64,000 nt of DNA from Verrucomicrobiia bacterium (GTDB lineage: Bacteria > Verrucomicrobiota > Verrucomicrobiia > Limisphaerales > CAIMTB01), in assembly GCA_019634625.1 (NCBI GenBank), contig JAHCBA010000014.1, positions 86,525 through 150,524 of the forward strand. The letters run 5' to 3'. Below are positions 6,911 through 18,143 of this stretch, in pieces. The notes beneath the pieces are model-generated. The model searched no databases, was not told the DNA's origin, and was given only the letters and a program-made list of their open reading frames with translations. Each line of letters begins with the position of its first letter. The stretch's first letter is position 1. Position numbers and translations under genes: made by a program.

Positions 6911-8986
6911 TCAACGCCCCAACCGGCCCCACCCCGGCACGGTCTCCGCCACCGCCCGGTGAATGATGTCCTCCACCCCGGGCGCCAGCCGCGTCGGACG
7001 GTCATAATACCAAAGCGAACTCTCCGCCTCGTACCCGCCCTCCGCCAGGATCCGCCGCGACGGAATGTAACACGGCACGTCGTTCGCATACGCGGTGACC
7101 CACAACCGCTCGTTTCCGAACTCCCGCTTCAATCGCAACGCGTAGTCCACCACCACTTCCCCGGGCAGAAACACCATCGTCAGCCCCTCCCCAAACCGCC
7201 ATCCCTGCACCGAATACGGCAGCGCCTCAGGCAACCGTTCGCCCCGGTCCAACCGCGCCAACTGCTTCCCGGCATGGTATCCAACGATGCCGCCCTCCCC
7301 CGCCCGCCGCTCCCATTCGGCCCTTTCAGGCAACGCCTGAAACGGCAATGTCAATCGCCGGAATGCCGCCTCCGGCATCGCCGGCAGCGGCGTCAAGGAC
7401 CCCGCCAACACCTCCTTCACGCCGTCCGCCAGCGCCCGCCCATGGCGCCGTGACAGTTCCAGCCCGAAATCGTCACCGCCCCGCGGGTTCGGATTGGCGT
7501 CCGCCCCGCACCCGATGGTAATCAGGGCCGTCGCCCCGGGGTGTTCCGCCTCGAGGTAGGCTTGCGCATGTCCCGCCCAGTCGCCGTGATGCGCATTGAT
7601 CTGGTGCCCCATGGTGGTGCAATGACAGGCGTAGTTCGCCACCAGCGCCCGGATGCCCCCGTCCGGATCCCGCGCCACCAGCACCGGCAACGCATGATCC
7701 ACAGGCCCTCCCCCCGGACGCCGGTTCCCCGCAAACCCGACGGCGCCCTGCCCATGGTACAAACGCCCGCTTCGCCGGTCCGCCAACGCCTCCAGGGCAA
7801 CCCGCTCCAGGGCGTCCGTCAATTCGGCCGTGTACCGGTCACTGGCCGCCGCCTCGTCCGCAGTCAGGTCCCGGACAAAAATGTTCTCCGCAAATCCCCG
7901 CACCATCGGGGCGTAATGGGTGTGCGACGACGCCACCACCACGTCCTCGCGTCCCAATCCGGCCTTCCGCTCCAATCGCGCCGCCACCTCGTCGGCCACC
8001 GCGGCCGGCACCCCGCAGTTGTCCACGGTGATCAGCACCCGCCCCCCTCCCCCGTCCCCACCCAAAGCCAGCGCCTTGGCCCACAGCGTCTGCAACGTCT
8101 CCGTCGCCATCCCCGACCGCGCCGCATATCCCGTGAGGCGGATCGGATACCCGGGTGTGATGTCCGCGCGGGCCACCCCCACCCTCCCTTCCGCCCCCAC
8201 CGGCATCCCTCCCGCCGCCGAGGCGTCGGCCAGTGCGCGCACCCGGACGCCACGGTACGCGATGGGCGCCCGAAACCGGCTCACACTCGCATGCTGGAGC
8301 GCGATGTGCCCCTCGCGGTGCCGGGCGAAATTCGGGAACTCATCGAACTTCCCCGCCTGCACGCCCGCCCGAAACTCCGCTCCCTCCCAATCCACCTCCA
8401 TGATCCGTTCTCCGTTCAGGTCCTGCCACATCCGGCTGCCCCGCACCACGATCCGTGTCCGGTTGAACTCTCCCACCGGCACCAGCGATTTCGGTCCCGG
8501 CGCCACCAGTCCATAAATCGACCCCGCCGAAGTCTTCGGATCCTCCGCGTCCGGATGGTTCGCATCGTCGAGAATCTGCACTTCGGGACCCGTCTGCCAC
8601 GTCTCCGCCTCGTCCTCCCCGACCCGGACGAGAATCCCCCCGTTGCCGCGCACCGACACCCGCCACTCCACCTCGAGTTCGAAGTCCCCGTACCGCTTCC
8701 GGGTGATGAGATCCACCACCGTCCCGTCAGGACGCGGCACCAGCGCGCCATCCGCCACCTCCCAGCCGTCGTCCGGAAAATCGTCCCGCCGGAACCCTCG
8801 CCAATGCGCCGTGGAAACGCCGTCGAACAGCACCTCCCACGACCCCGCCCCGTCGGCAGCCCCCTCGGCCCGGCTCGATCCGCTCCCCGCCGTGGCCATC
8901 AGCGCCCACGCCGCCGCCATCAGAATCGCTCCCCCGGCCACGCGCCGGCAGGAACCCGCCTTCGTCTGGGATGTCACGCCCTTCAT
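6911..8986 (-). CDS. Secreted fusion: DUF1080 (3-keto-disaccharide hydrolase) + neutral ceramidase-like domain
   Basis: A 691-residue protein starting at ATG 8986 (a second ATG at 9025 is possible) with a signal peptide ending near ATAGSGSSRAEG. Residues about 40-245 form a DUF1080/3-keto-disaccharide hydrolase domain (WEVLFDGVSTAHWRGFRRDDF, GDFELEVEWRV, MEVDWEG). Residues about 260-690 match the neutral/alkaline non-lysosomal ceramidase N-terminal family (VGVARADITPGYPIRLTGYA, SSHTHYAP with His355 and His357 as likely zinc ligands, NYACHCTTMG). In true ceramidases the nucleophilic serine lies in a GD(V/T)SPN motif; here the site reads GADANPN with Asn498, so ceramide hydrolysis is doubtful. 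Both domains occur separately in Planctomycetes and Verrucomicrobia; the fusion suggests action on a glycosylated extracellular substrate. Confidence 0.88.
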   Translation of the reverse strand: MKGVTSQTKAGSCRRVAGGAILMAAAWALMATAGSGSSRAEGAADGAGSWEVLFDGVSTAHWRGFRRDDFPDDGWEVADGALVPRPDGTVVDLITRKRYGDFELEVEWRVSVRGNGGILVRVGEDEAETWQTGPEVQILDDANHPDAEDPKTSAGSIYGLVAPGPKSLVPVGEFNRTRIVVRGSRMWQDLNGERIMEVDWEGAEFRAGVQAGKFDEFPNFARHREGHIALQHASVSRFRAPIAYRGVRVRALADASAAGGMPVGAEGRVGVARADITPGYPIRLTGYAARSGMATETLQTLWAKALALGGDGGGGRVLITVDNCGVPAAVADEVAARLERKAGLGREDVVVASSHTHYAPMVRGFAENIFVRDLTADEAAASDRYTAELTDALERVALEALADRRSGRLYHGQGAVGFAGNRRPGGGPVDHALPVLVARDPDGGIRALVANYACHCTTMGHQINAHHGDWAGHAQAYLEAEHPGATALITIGCGADANPNPRGGDDFGLELSRRHGRALADGVKEVLAGSLTPLPAMPEAAFRRLTLPFQALPERAEWERRAGEGGIVGYHAGKQLARLDRGERLPEALPYSVQGWRFGEGLTMVFLPGEVVVDYALRLKREFGNERLWVTAYANDVPCYIPSRRILAEGGYEAESSLWYYDRPTRLAPGVEDIIHRAVAETVPGWGRLGR

Positions 8987-9083
8987 CGCACCAGATAATC
9001 CTCCACTTCGCCAAATTGAAACCATCCGCCACCGTCCCAGCCCTGGTCCGCCGGGAAGAAGTCTGCGGGAACGGGCTGCTCGC

Positions 9084-9995
9084 TCACAGCCCCTCCGCCC
9101 CCCGCCTCACCTGCGGACCATGGACCGCATCGTGCGGCTCAACGTGAACCGTCACATCCACAATCCTCCAGGGCGCCGCCAGCAACCGGTCCTTCACCGC
9201 ATGCGCAATCTGGTGCCCGCACCGCACCGAGGCGTCCCCATCCACCAACACGTGGATGTCCATGGTCAGCTCGATTCCCGCCCTGCGTATCCGGCACTTC
9301 TCGATCCCCAGCACTCCGGGCACCGAACCCGCCAGCGCCCGGATCTCCGCCACACGTTCCGGGGCCACCGACGCGTCCATCAGCTCATTGGCCGATTCCC
9401 GAAGCAGCTTCACCCCATTCCACGCGATCACCCCGCAGACCGCCAGCGCCGCCCAGTCGTCCGCCGTCTCGTACCCCTCCCCCCCCGCCAGCGCGATCCC
9501 GATCCCCACAAACGCCGCCGCCGAGGTCAGTGCATCCGACCCGTGATGCCATGCGTCCCCCCGCACTGCCACGCTCCCGATCCGGCTCCCCACCCGGGCC
9601 ACGCGACGTGCCAGAAACACCTTGATGCCCACCACGCCCGCCAGCACGGGCAGCGTGAACCACGCCGGACCGTGCTGCGGATGCCGGATCTCCCCCACGC
9701 TGTGCCACGCAATCCAGCCCGCCGCCACCAGCAGCATCGTGGCCACCCATACCCCCGCCAAAGGCTCCGCCTTCCCATGTCCAAACGGGTGCTCCTCGTC
9801 CGGTGGCCGCGCCGACACATGCATCCCCCCCATCACCACCAGCGAACTGAACGTGTCCGCCGCCGACTCGATCCCGTCCGCAATCAGCGCGTACGAATGA
9901 CCCACCACCCCGGTGACGATCTTCACCACCGCCAGCCCCACGTTCACCAGCACCCCCGCCAGGGCCGCCCGCATTCCTTGGCGATAGGGATCCAT
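9084..9995 (-). CDS. Cation diffusion facilitator (CDF) family transporter
   Basis: A 303-residue metal/H+ antiporter. The transmembrane domain has the two zinc-site half motifs: YALIADGIESAADT (Asp40, Asp47) and WHHGSDALTS near residue 155, plus HPFGHGK at 69-75 after the second helix. Four to six hydrophobic helices fill residues 10-200 and a soluble C-terminal domain (about 205-295) has the ferredoxin-like cytoplasmic fold typical of CDFs, including GVLGIEKCRIRRAGIELTMDIHVLVDG and a His-rich end. The likely substrates are Zn2+, Fe2+ or other divalent cations; specificity cannot be read from the sequence. It follows the LRR gene on the same strand with 19 bases between them. Confidence 0.94.
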   Translation of the reverse strand: MDPYRQGMRAALAGVLVNVGLAVVKIVTGVVGHSYALIADGIESAADTFSSLVVMGGMHVSARPPDEEHPFGHGKAEPLAGVWVATMLLVAAGWIAWHSVGEIRHPQHGPAWFTLPVLAGVVGIKVFLARRVARVGSRIGSVAVRGDAWHHGSDALTSAAAFVGIGIALAGGEGYETADDWAALAVCGVIAWNGVKLLRESANELMDASVAPERVAEIRALAGSVPGVLGIEKCRIRRAGIELTMDIHVLVDGDASVRCGHQIAHAVKDRLLAAPWRIVDVTVHVEPHDAVHGPQVRRGAEGL

Positions 9996-10014
9996 GGTCC
10001 GCCCTTCCCAACCC

Positions 10015-10875
10015 TCAGCGAAACACCTTCACCCCAGCAGCCTCGATCTCCGGCACCTGCCGCTGTCGCGCCACCGTCCCCAGCGGATTGCCCGCCAGGT
10101 GCAGTCGGAGAAACGGCGCGAACCGCTGCGCCTCATCTCCCTTCACCCACCGCACCACCCCATCGAGATCCTGAACCCGGTTCCGTTCGAGCAACAGCAG
10201 CTGCACCCGTTCCAGTCCCGTCAGCGGCGCCAGATCCGCCAGTCGGTTGTCGCTCAACGACAGCACCGTCAGTCCTCGCAGCCCCTCGATCCCCGCCAGG
10301 GACTCGATCCGGTTCCCATCCAGATACAACGACGCCAGCCGCCCCAAGGCCCCCAGCGGTCTGATGTCCTCGATCCGGTTCCCGCTCAGATACAACGCCG
10401 CCAGGTTGGTCAACCCTGACAAGGGTACGATGTCCGTCAGGCCGTTGCGCGCCGCGTGCAGGTACTGAAGCGCCGTCACCCCCCGCAGGGGCGCCAGCGT
10501 CTCAACCCGGTTGCTCTGCACATCGAGAAACTGAAGCCGCGTCAACCCGCTCAACGGCCCCAGGTCCGTCACCCGGTTCCCCGCCAGATCCAGCATGGCC
10601 AGATTCCGGCACCGCTCGAGCCCCGCCAGATTCGTGATCCCCCGTCCCCGCGCCTCCACCGTCGAAACCCCGATCACGTCGGACTCCACCAGCGGCTCGT
10701 CCGTGAAGCGCTTGGCAAACACCTGCTGGCGCACCGCCGCCTCGAGCGCGGGATCCGCAAACAGTCCCGTCGCCCCCGCCTCCTCGACCCCCATTCCACA
10801 AACCGCACAAACCGCACAAACCGCCAGCAAGACCCCTCCCACCCCGCCAAACCATCGTCCCGTTCGCGCGTGCAT
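10015..10875 (-). CDS. Exported leucine-rich repeat protein
   Basis: A 286-residue protein starting at ATG 10875, with a signal peptide (MHARTGRWFGG followed by a hydrophobic AVCAVCAVCGMG). After a short leader (FADPALEAAVRQQVF) there are about seven internalin-type LRR units of 22 residues, for example LDLAGNRVTDLGPLSGLTRL and LYLSGNRIEDIRPLGALGRL. Such proteins bind other proteins or glycans; no catalytic domain is present. The signal peptide is encoded by three perfect copies of a 9-bp unit (10797-10823), giving repeated Ala-Val-Cys triplets, a slippage-prone site that keeps frame. There is no lipobox at the expected place. It lies between argF and the CDF gene on the same strand. Confidence 0.87.
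   Translation of the reverse strand: MHARTGRWFGGVGGVLLAVCAVCAVCGMGVEEAGATGLFADPALEAAVRQQVFAKRFTDEPLVESDVIGVSTVEARGRGITNLAGLERCRNLAMLDLAGNRVTDLGPLSGLTRLQFLDVQSNRVETLAPLRGVTALQYLHAARNGLTDIVPLSGLTNLAALYLSGNRIEDIRPLGALGRLASLYLDGNRIESLAGIEGLRGLTVLSLSDNRLADLAPLTGLERVQLLLLERNRVQDLDGVVRWVKGDEAQRFAPFLRLHLAGNPLGTVARQRQVPEIEAAGVKVFR
10797..10823 (-). repeat. 9-bp tandem repeat in the LRR signal peptide
   Basis: Three perfect CACAAACCG units (plus strand) encode repeated Ala-Val-Cys in the hydrophobic core of the signal peptide of the LRR protein. Copy number changes would keep the frame. Confidence 0.9.
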
Positions 10876-10943
10876 GGTGCCGAGTTCTGTCAAACACCAC
10901 CGCCCCGCGCCAAGCGAAAGCCGCGACCCCACCCGTCAGCCCG

Positions 10944-11882
10944 TCAGCTCACCAGCCATTCCAGAATGGCCTTCTGAACATGCAGCCGGTTCTCCGCCTG
11001 CGTGAAAATCGTGTCCGCATGCGCCTCGAACGTGGCCTCGTCGATCTCCTTCCCCCGGTACGCCGGCAGACAATGCATCACCAACGCCCCGGGCCGGGCC
11101 AGCGCAACCCGCGCCGCGTTGATCTGGTACCCCGCCAGATCCGACAACCGCTGCGCCGCCTCCGCTTCCCGCCCCATCGAAACCCAGACGTCGGTGTACA
11201 ACACATCCGCCCCCCGCGCCGCCGCATCCACATCCTCGGTCACCGTGATCCGGCCCCCGGCCCGTGCCAGCAACCCCGCGTCCGGCTGGTACGCCCGCGG
11301 TGCCGCAATCCGCAACTCGAACCCGAGCCGCGCCGCCGCCCAGATCCAGCTCGCCGGAATGTTGCACGCCCCGTCCCCCACGAAGGTCACCACCTTGTCC
11401 TCCAACGGCCCCAACCGCTCCCCAATGGTGTGCAGATCCGCCAGGATCTGGCAGGGATGCTCCTCGTCCGTCAGCGCGTTGATCGTCGGGATCCCCGAGT
11501 ACGCCGCAAATTCATTCACGTCCCCCTGCGCATAGGTCCGGATGATCGCCCCGTGCACCATCCTCCCCAGCACCCGTGCCATGTCCTTGATCGGCTCGCC
11601 ACGCCCCAACTGAATGTCGCCCGCATTCAGGAACAACGGACGCGCCCCCATCTCGTGCAACCCCACCTCGAAGCTCACCCGCGTGCGTGTCGAACTCTTC
11701 GAGAAGATCAGCGCCCACGTCTGCCCCGCCAGCGGTTGACTCCCCGGCGGTTGACTCCCCGGCGGTTGCCGCGATCCGGGTTCCCCCGACCGGCCCCGGC
11801 CCGCCTTCAGCCGGCCCGCCCGCCCGAGGATCGACTCGATCTCCTCCCGCGTCAGTTGCTCCAGACTCAACAGGTGCTTCAT
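10944..11882 (-). CDS. argF: Ornithine carbamoyltransferase
   Basis: A 312-residue enzyme that makes citrulline from ornithine and carbamoyl phosphate in arginine synthesis. The signature residues are all present: carbamoyl-phosphate motif STRTR (64-68), HPCQ (142-145), and HCLPAYRG (270-277) whose cysteine binds ornithine. The GDGACNIPASWIWAAARLG block (169 onward) is standard. Odd feature: between helix 1 and the carbamoyl-phosphate strand there is a low-complexity insert (about residues 27-53, rich in Gly, Pro, Ser, Gln) encoded by 15-bp tandem repeats at 11731-11768. It lies in a loop region and probably does not impair folding. The next gene upstream, sufT, starts 103 bases away. Confidence 0.95.
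   Translation of the reverse strand: MKHLLSLEQLTREEIESILGRAGRLKAGRGRSGEPGSRQPPGSQPPGSQPLAGQTWALIFSKSSTRTRVSFEVGLHEMGARPLFLNAGDIQLGRGEPIKDMARVLGRMVHGAIIRTYAQGDVNEFAAYSGIPTINALTDEEHPCQILADLHTIGERLGPLEDKVVTFVGDGACNIPASWIWAAARLGFELRIAAPRAYQPDAGLLARAGGRITVTEDVDAAARGADVLYTDVWVSMGREAEAAQRLSDLAGYQINAARVALARPGALVMHCLPAYRGKEIDEATFEAHADTIFTQAENRLHVQKAILEWLVS
11731..11768 (-). repeat. 15-bp tandem repeat inside argF
   Basis: Two full units (AGCGGTTGACTCCCC and GGCGGTTGACTCCCC on the plus strand) and a half unit encode Pro-Pro-Gly-Ser-Gln repeats within the argF insert. The unit length preserves the frame. Confidence 0.9.
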
Positions 11883-11985
11883 GGCCCGTGTCCCCCGGTC
11901 CGGCCCCGGCCGGCGCCGATGGAAGGGACGCTCACTAGCGCACTTCCCTCCCCAACGTCACGCCAGAACATGCACCCCGCGCGCC

Positions 11986-12540
11986 CTATTCCAGACCCAG
12001 GATCCGCCGGCCCTCCCCGGATATCATCGACTGATGCCACGGCGGATCCCAGACGATGTCCACATCCGCCGACTCGATCCCGTCCAGCAGAAGCAGCTTC
12101 TCCTGCGCATCCCTCGCAATCACCCCGCCCATCCCGCACCCGGGCGCCGTCAGCGTCATCTTCACACCCACCTTGCTGTTCCCCGACGGCAGCGTCTCGA
12201 TGACCATGTCGTACACCAGGCCGAGATCGACGATGTTCACCGGAATCTCCGGATCGTAACAGGTCTTCAGCACATCCCACACCGCCTGTTCATTCACCGG
12301 TCCCGATGGCGCCCCACTCCCGGTCCGCGGCGCCGATCCCTCCTCCGGCTTCATCCCCAGCGCATCCAGATCCTTCGCCGCAATACGGAACAACCCGCCC
12401 ATCGCATGCACCGTGTACGTGCCGCCCAAGGTCTGGGCAATGTCCACCACCGTGCCCGCCATCAACGTCACGGTGTTGCCCACGGGAATCTGGATCGCCT
12501 CGCAGTCGCGCGATAGCTCAACGGTCGTCGGAGATTGCAT
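11986..12540 (-). CDS. sufT: Putative Fe-S cluster assembly protein SufT (MIP18/DUF59 family)
   Basis: A 184-residue protein with an N-terminal beta-rich region (GNTVTLMAGTVVDIAQTLGGTYTV) characteristic of the SufT subfamily and a C-terminal DUF59/MIP18 domain from about residue 82. The latter shows YDPEIPVNIVDLGLVYD, the TAPGCGMGG segment whose cysteine is conserved in the family, and VWDPPWHQSMIS near the end. DUF59 proteins act in Fe-S cluster maturation; SufT is described as an accessory factor. No suf operon is adjacent, so this copy is an orphan here, placed between the AEC transporter and argF. The start is the ATG at 12540. Confidence 0.92.
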   Translation of the reverse strand: MQSPTTVELSRDCEAIQIPVGNTVTLMAGTVVDIAQTLGGTYTVHAMGGLFRIAAKDLDALGMKPEEGSAPRTGSGAPSGPVNEQAVWDVLKTCYDPEIPVNIVDLGLVYDMVIETLPSGNSKVGVKMTLTAPGCGMGGVIARDAQEKLLLLDGIESADVDIVWDPPWHQSMISGEGRRILGLE

Positions 12541-12635
12541 GGAACGAATTGGGAATAGGTCGGACGGGGCCGCTTCCAGCCCCGCACCCGCACTCTAACG
12601 GGGCCCGGATTCCGACCAAGTGAAATGTTCCCGCC

Positions 12636-13586
12636 CTACAACCCCAACAGCACCATGCCCGCCTTCAACCAGAACGGAATCGTCACCGCACTCGCCAGCG
12701 AGGTGCCCACCACCACCCGCAAGGCCGTCCCCGCATCGCCCCCGTAATGCCGCGCCATGATGATGGGAAACACCGCCGCCGGCATCGCGGCATGAAGCAG
12801 CAACACCTCCCGCACCTCCCGCGACGCCGGAATCCACCAGGCCAGTCCCAGCATCATCACCGGCACCCCGATCAACCGCACCCCGCACGCCAGCAACACC
12901 ACCCGCCACCGCACCGATTCCCCCATGCCGGGCAGCAGATCCGCCAGCGTCGCCCCGATCAGCATCAGCCCGAGGGGAATGGCGCAGCGCCCAAGCAGGT
13001 GCACCGCCTGCAGAATGGGCGCCGGCACCGCCTCCCGGGACAACACCGCGTTCAGCGCCAGCGTCCCGATAATGGCGAAGACCGGCGGATTGAGCAGATG
13101 CCGCCACCCGCCCCGCCAGGAACGGCCGCTCAACACCGACAACCCCACCAGCCACATGGCCAGTTCCACCCCGATGTTCTGGACGAAAAGCACCCCCACC
13201 GTCCCCGCCGAGAAGAGCACCTGCGCCAGCGGCAGCGGGATGTACCCGTAATTGCAGATCCCCGCCGTCAACGCGAAGGTCCGCCGCTCCTTCTCTTCCA
13301 GCCTCCGCCCCGCCCACCACCCCAGCCCGATTCCGAGCACCGTGGTCCCGAATCCCAGCAACGGCGGCAGCACCACGTTGCCCACCCGCCCAAACACCGG
13401 GTTCCCCAGGATGGTGTCCGCAATCAGGCAGGGAGTCAGCAGGTTCACCACCATCCGCACCAGACTCGCGTCGGCCTCGGGCGTCAGCCACTTCATCCGC
13501 CGGATGCCGCCCCCCACCCCGATCAACCCCAGCACCGGGAGGATCGCGTTCAGCAGAACCAGGGTGTCGCTCACGGCCTGTTGCAA
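12636..13586 (-). CDS. AEC family transporter (auxin efflux carrier type)
   Basis: A 316-residue integral membrane protein with about ten hydrophobic helices, arranged as the two five-helix halves of the AEC family. Family marks include AILPVLGLIGVGGGIRRMKWL at the start, VVNLLTPCLI, FALTAGICNYGYIPLPLA in the first half and NPPVFAIIGTLAL, IPLGLMLIGATLADL, LLHAAMPAAVFPIIMARHYGGD in the second. AEC members export or take up small organic anions such as malate; the substrate here cannot be told. Its start overlaps the end of the next upstream gene (13571-14128) by 16 bases, so the two are likely translated together. Confidence 0.92.
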   Translation of the reverse strand: MQQAVSDTLVLLNAILPVLGLIGVGGGIRRMKWLTPEADASLVRMVVNLLTPCLIADTILGNPVFGRVGNVVLPPLLGFGTTVLGIGLGWWAGRRLEEKERRTFALTAGICNYGYIPLPLAQVLFSAGTVGVLFVQNIGVELAMWLVGLSVLSGRSWRGGWRHLLNPPVFAIIGTLALNAVLSREAVPAPILQAVHLLGRCAIPLGLMLIGATLADLLPGMGESVRWRVVLLACGVRLIGVPVMMLGLAWWIPASREVREVLLLHAAMPAAVFPIIMARHYGGDAGTALRVVVGTSLASAVTIPFWLKAGMVLLGL

Positions 13587-14128
13587 TCCGCGCCCGTCAC
13601 GTGCGCCGCCAGCATCCGTATCTCCAGTCCCTGCAACGCTCGCAGCAGCCCGATCGCCTCCTTCTCACCCCCGCCCGGCCGCGCCACCAACGCCACCGCA
13701 TCAATAAACGCCATCGGATCCCATTCCCCGTCGCGGATCAGCCGGTACGGCAGCGAGGCGTGCCCCGCCAGCATCGGCGCCGCCCCCTCCGCCAACCGTT
13801 CGAGCAAACCATGCGATCCCACCCGGTGAAACCAGTAGCGCGCGTTCGAATAGTCCGGCTCCCGCCGGTGGATGATCCCGTGAACCCACGCCGCATCGCC
13901 CCCGGCCAGATCCTGCACCAACCCATGCGCCCCGTCCGGATGATCATGCCACACCAAAACCAGCGCCCGCAGGCAGTCCGATGCCCCTCCCGCCAACCCC
14001 AGGGCTCCCGCCGCCTCTGCAGCCCGCCGCTCCGCCTCCTCCCGCGACCACACCCCGTCCCGCCCCCGCGGCCCGAGATCCGCCAGCTCCCGCGTGTTGA
14101 AAAGCGCCTCAATGACGCCGGCATTCAT
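13571..14128 (-). CDS. Conserved hypothetical protein
   Basis: A 185-residue soluble protein starting at ATG 14128 (MNAGVIEALF). I recall similar proteins in Verrucomicrobia but know no assigned function. Conspicuous motifs are VLVWHDHPDGAHGLVQDL (60-75) and WVHGIIHRREPDYSNARYWFHRVGSHGLLE (81-110), rich in His, Asp, Arg and Tyr and plausible as a metal or phosphate site. A longer frame in the same phase extends upstream through the glycosidase gene on the opposite strand but is only antisense shadow. It overlaps the AEC transporter start, so both are probably one operon, and it diverges from the glycosidase gene across a gap that carries repeat copy C. Confidence 0.75.
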   Translation of the reverse strand: MNAGVIEALFNTRELADLGPRGRDGVWSREEAERRAAEAAGALGLAGGASDCLRALVLVWHDHPDGAHGLVQDLAGGDAAWVHGIIHRREPDYSNARYWFHRVGSHGLLERLAEGAAPMLAGHASLPYRLIRDGEWDPMAFIDAVALVARPGGGEKEAIGLLRALQGLEIRMLAAHVTGADCNRP

Positions 14129-14195
14129 CACCGCGGCATGCTCCGTCCCCCGACCCGCCTTGTCCAGATTCCCCTGCTGCCGCCCGGGGCATGCC

Positions 14196-14354
14196 GTGCA
14201 TCCCGAAGTTGTGGGGAGAGCTGCGAACATCGCGAAGCGTCGTCTCGGAGGGCCGGGTTCCACGAGGCCGCAGTGGAGTGGTGCAATGGGTTGAGGACTC
14301 GCAGAGCTCGTCCCTCCGATTCGCCACCTCCTCACCCACAACTCCGGGATGCAC
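14196..14354 (-). repeat. 159-bp inverted-repeat element, copy C
   Basis: It begins GTGCATCCCGAAGTTGTGG and ends CCACAACTCCGGGATGCAC, near-perfect 19-bp inverted ends. Exactly 159 bp, same orientation as copy A and very similar to it over the whole length. It fills most of the 291-base gap between two divergently transcribed genes, where promoters must also lie. Confidence 0.88.
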
Positions 14355-14419
14355 CGCCCAATGCGACTTCGCCCCCCCGGGACTTGCACCGCACCCCCGC
14401 CCCCGTTAACACCCCGCCA

Positions 14420-16501
14420 GTGCATCGCCTCGCCCTGATCCTCGCCGTCCTCCTCCCCTGGCCCGCCCCTGCCCAAACCTTCGAAGTCCCCGGTCACCAG
14501 GAAACCCTGGAGCCCCTCGAATCCCTCCTCCACCTCCACCGCGTCCTCGGACCCGACACCACCCTCTGGGACCCGTGGCTCCCCATGTCCGTTCTCGGCT
14601 GGCAGACCGACCGCGACCCAGGTACCGCCTCCCTCCGCGCCGCCTATCGCGAACGCCTCCTCCGCCGCCGCATCGATCCCGAAGGCTACGTCTCCACCCA
14701 GCAGCATGAAGGGCTCGCCCACAGCGAAGGCTGGCCGTTCCCCCTCTGGACCCAGGCCGGCGGCCAGGGCTGGCACTTCACCACACGCGGCGTTCCCTAC
14801 GGCCCGGAACATGCCGTTCATACCGCCGGCTCCGTGGACGACTGGACCCTCCACGGACTGGTCCACGAACGCCTCGATCCCGCCTCCGGCTGGACTCTCC
14901 GCGCCGCCCCCGACGACGCCCATCCCGTCGCCACCCTCACCTCGCCCCCCTTTCGCATCGAGGCCCTCGTCGCCCCCTTCGTCCGCCTCAAATGGTCGAT
15001 GCGCGGATTCGGCCCGGACCTCTTCGCCACCCTCCATTGGCTCCGCGAAGGGGACCCGGATTTCTCCCCTGACCGCTCCCTCGCCCTCCCTCTGCCCGAG
15101 GCGGACGACGCCGTCACCGACGTCAATCTCCCGCTCCACCGTTCCCCCGGCTGGGGCGGTCACCTGGTCCGCTTCCAGCTCCGGTTCACCCACCTCCAAC
15201 CCGGCGCCGAACTCACCCTGCTCCGCCTCTTCACCGCCATCGACAGCCGGCACAACATCAACAACGCCGCCTACCTCCAGGCCTGCGACGATTACCTCCG
15301 CTGGACCGGCGACCTCGACTTCCTGCGCCGCAACCTCCAGCGCATGCGCCTTGCCCTCGCCTGGGCCATCCACGAATTTCAACTGGCCGACCGTCATCTC
15401 GTGGTCACCCCCTGGATCGGACACGACGGCCGCAGCGGTCACCGCCTCGAACCCGGCGGCAAACGCACCCTCCTCCCGGGCGTCGGCGTCGGTAACAACT
15501 ACTGGGACCTCCTCCCCTTCGGCGGCGAAGATGCCCTCGCCACGATCTATTACTTCGATGCCATCCGCCGCATGGCCGCCCTCGAACGCCAGATCGAACG
15601 CCACCCCGAATGGAACCTCCCCGCCGGTCCCCTGAGCTTCACCGCCGCCGAACTCCTGGAACTCGCCAACGAAATCCGTACCGCGGGAAATCAACGGTTC
15701 TGGAATCCCGCCACCGGCCGCTTCTTCGGCTGGCGCGATACGCTCGGCAATGGCCACGACTACGGCTTCACCTTCGTCAATAACGAGGCCATCTACTACG
15801 GCTTCGCCGAACCCGCCCACGCCCGCTCCATCCGCGACTGGATCGATGGTCGCCGCCTCGTCCCCGGCGACACCTCCACCGGACCCGACATCTATCACTG
15901 GCGCTTCGGTCCCCGCGCCACCACCCGGCGCAATATCGAAACCTACCTCTGGGCCTGGTCCGACCCCGCCAGCATCCCCTGGGGAGGCCAGGTCCAGGAT
16001 GGCGGCTCCGTCCTCGGCTTCTCCTTCCATGACCTCATGGCCCGGCTCCAGCTCAATGGTCCCGACGACGCCTGGAACCGTCTCCGCCACATCCTCGACT
16101 GGTTCACCGAAGTCCAGCGCGCCGGCGGCTACCGCGCCTATTACGCCGACCGCCAGCGCGGCACCCTCCAGGGCGGCGGCACCGCCGGCGGACTCGGCCT
16201 CGACCACGAGTTCTTCGAAAGCGCCCTCGTGCCCCAGGTCATGCTCTACGGCTTCCTCGGCTTCCGGCCCCGCCTCGACGGCTGCCTCATCGCCCCACGC
16301 CTCCCCGCCGCCTGGCCGTCCCTCACCGTCCGTGGCATCCGCCTCCACAACGTCACCCTCGATGTCACCGCCGAACCCCGCCGCCTGCGCGTTCAGGTCC
16401 ACGGCGTTCCCCTCCGCCCCCTCCGCCTCTTCACCCCCGGAGGCGACGACGCCGAAGTCGCCATCCGCGAAGGCGTCATCGAAATCGCCACCCCGCTCTG
16501 A
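14420..16501 (+). CDS. Secreted six-hairpin glycosidase-like protein
   Basis: A 693-residue protein. I start at GTG 14420, which gives a clean signal peptide ([18 protein letters not shown]); the open frame upstream is repeat and antisense DNA. The region around residues 270-600 has the look of an (alpha/alpha)6 barrel glycoside hydrolase: [21 protein letters not shown], the [20 protein letters not shown] segment, [28 protein letters not shown] and [20 protein letters not shown]-terminal beta region ([39 protein letters not shown]) is like the end domain of alpha-L-rhamnosidases and phosphorylase-like enzymes. Likely a periplasmic or extracellular glycosidase; I cannot give the GH family or substrate. 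Confidence 0.72.
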   Translation: MHRLALILAVLLPWPAPAQTFEVPGHQETLEPLESLLHLHRVLGPDTTLWDPWLPMSVLGWQTDRDPGTASLRAAYRERLLRRRIDPEGYVSTQQHEGLAHSEGWPFPLWTQAGGQGWHFTTRGVPYGPEHAVHTAGSVDDWTLHGLVHERLDPASGWTLRAAPDDAHPVATLTSPPFRIEALVAPFVRLKWSMRGFGPDLFATLHWLREGDPDFSPDRSLALPLPEADDAVTDVNLPLHRSPGWGGHLVRFQLRFTHLQPGAELTLLRLFTAIDSRHNINNAAYLQACDDYLRWTGDLDFLRRNLQRMRLALAWAIHEFQLADRHLVVTPWIGHDGRSGHRLEPGGKRTLLPGVGVGNNYWDLLPFGGEDALATIYYFDAIRRMAALERQIERHPEWNLPAGPLSFTAAELLELANEIRTAGNQRFWNPATGRFFGWRDTLGNGHDYGFTFVNNEAIYYGFAEPAHARSIRDWIDGRRLVPGDTSTGPDIYHWRFGPRATTRRNIETYLWAWSDPASIPWGGQVQDGGSVLGFSFHDLMARLQLNGPDDAWNRLRHILDWFTEVQRAGGYRAYYADRQRGTLQGGGTAGGLGLDHEFFESALVPQVMLYGFLGFRPRLDGCLIAPRLPAAWPSLTVRGIRLHNVTLDVTAEPRRLRVQVHGVPLRPLRLFTPGGDDAEVAIREGVIEIATPL

Positions 16502-16548
16502 CACCGACTTCGCTTGCCACCCCGGCCCCCTCTCCCGCACGCTCTCGC

Positions 16549-18108
<1,560 letters not shown>

Positions 18109-18143
18109 CCGCGACGCCGCCCAGCCCCTAGGCTCGCCGTGTC

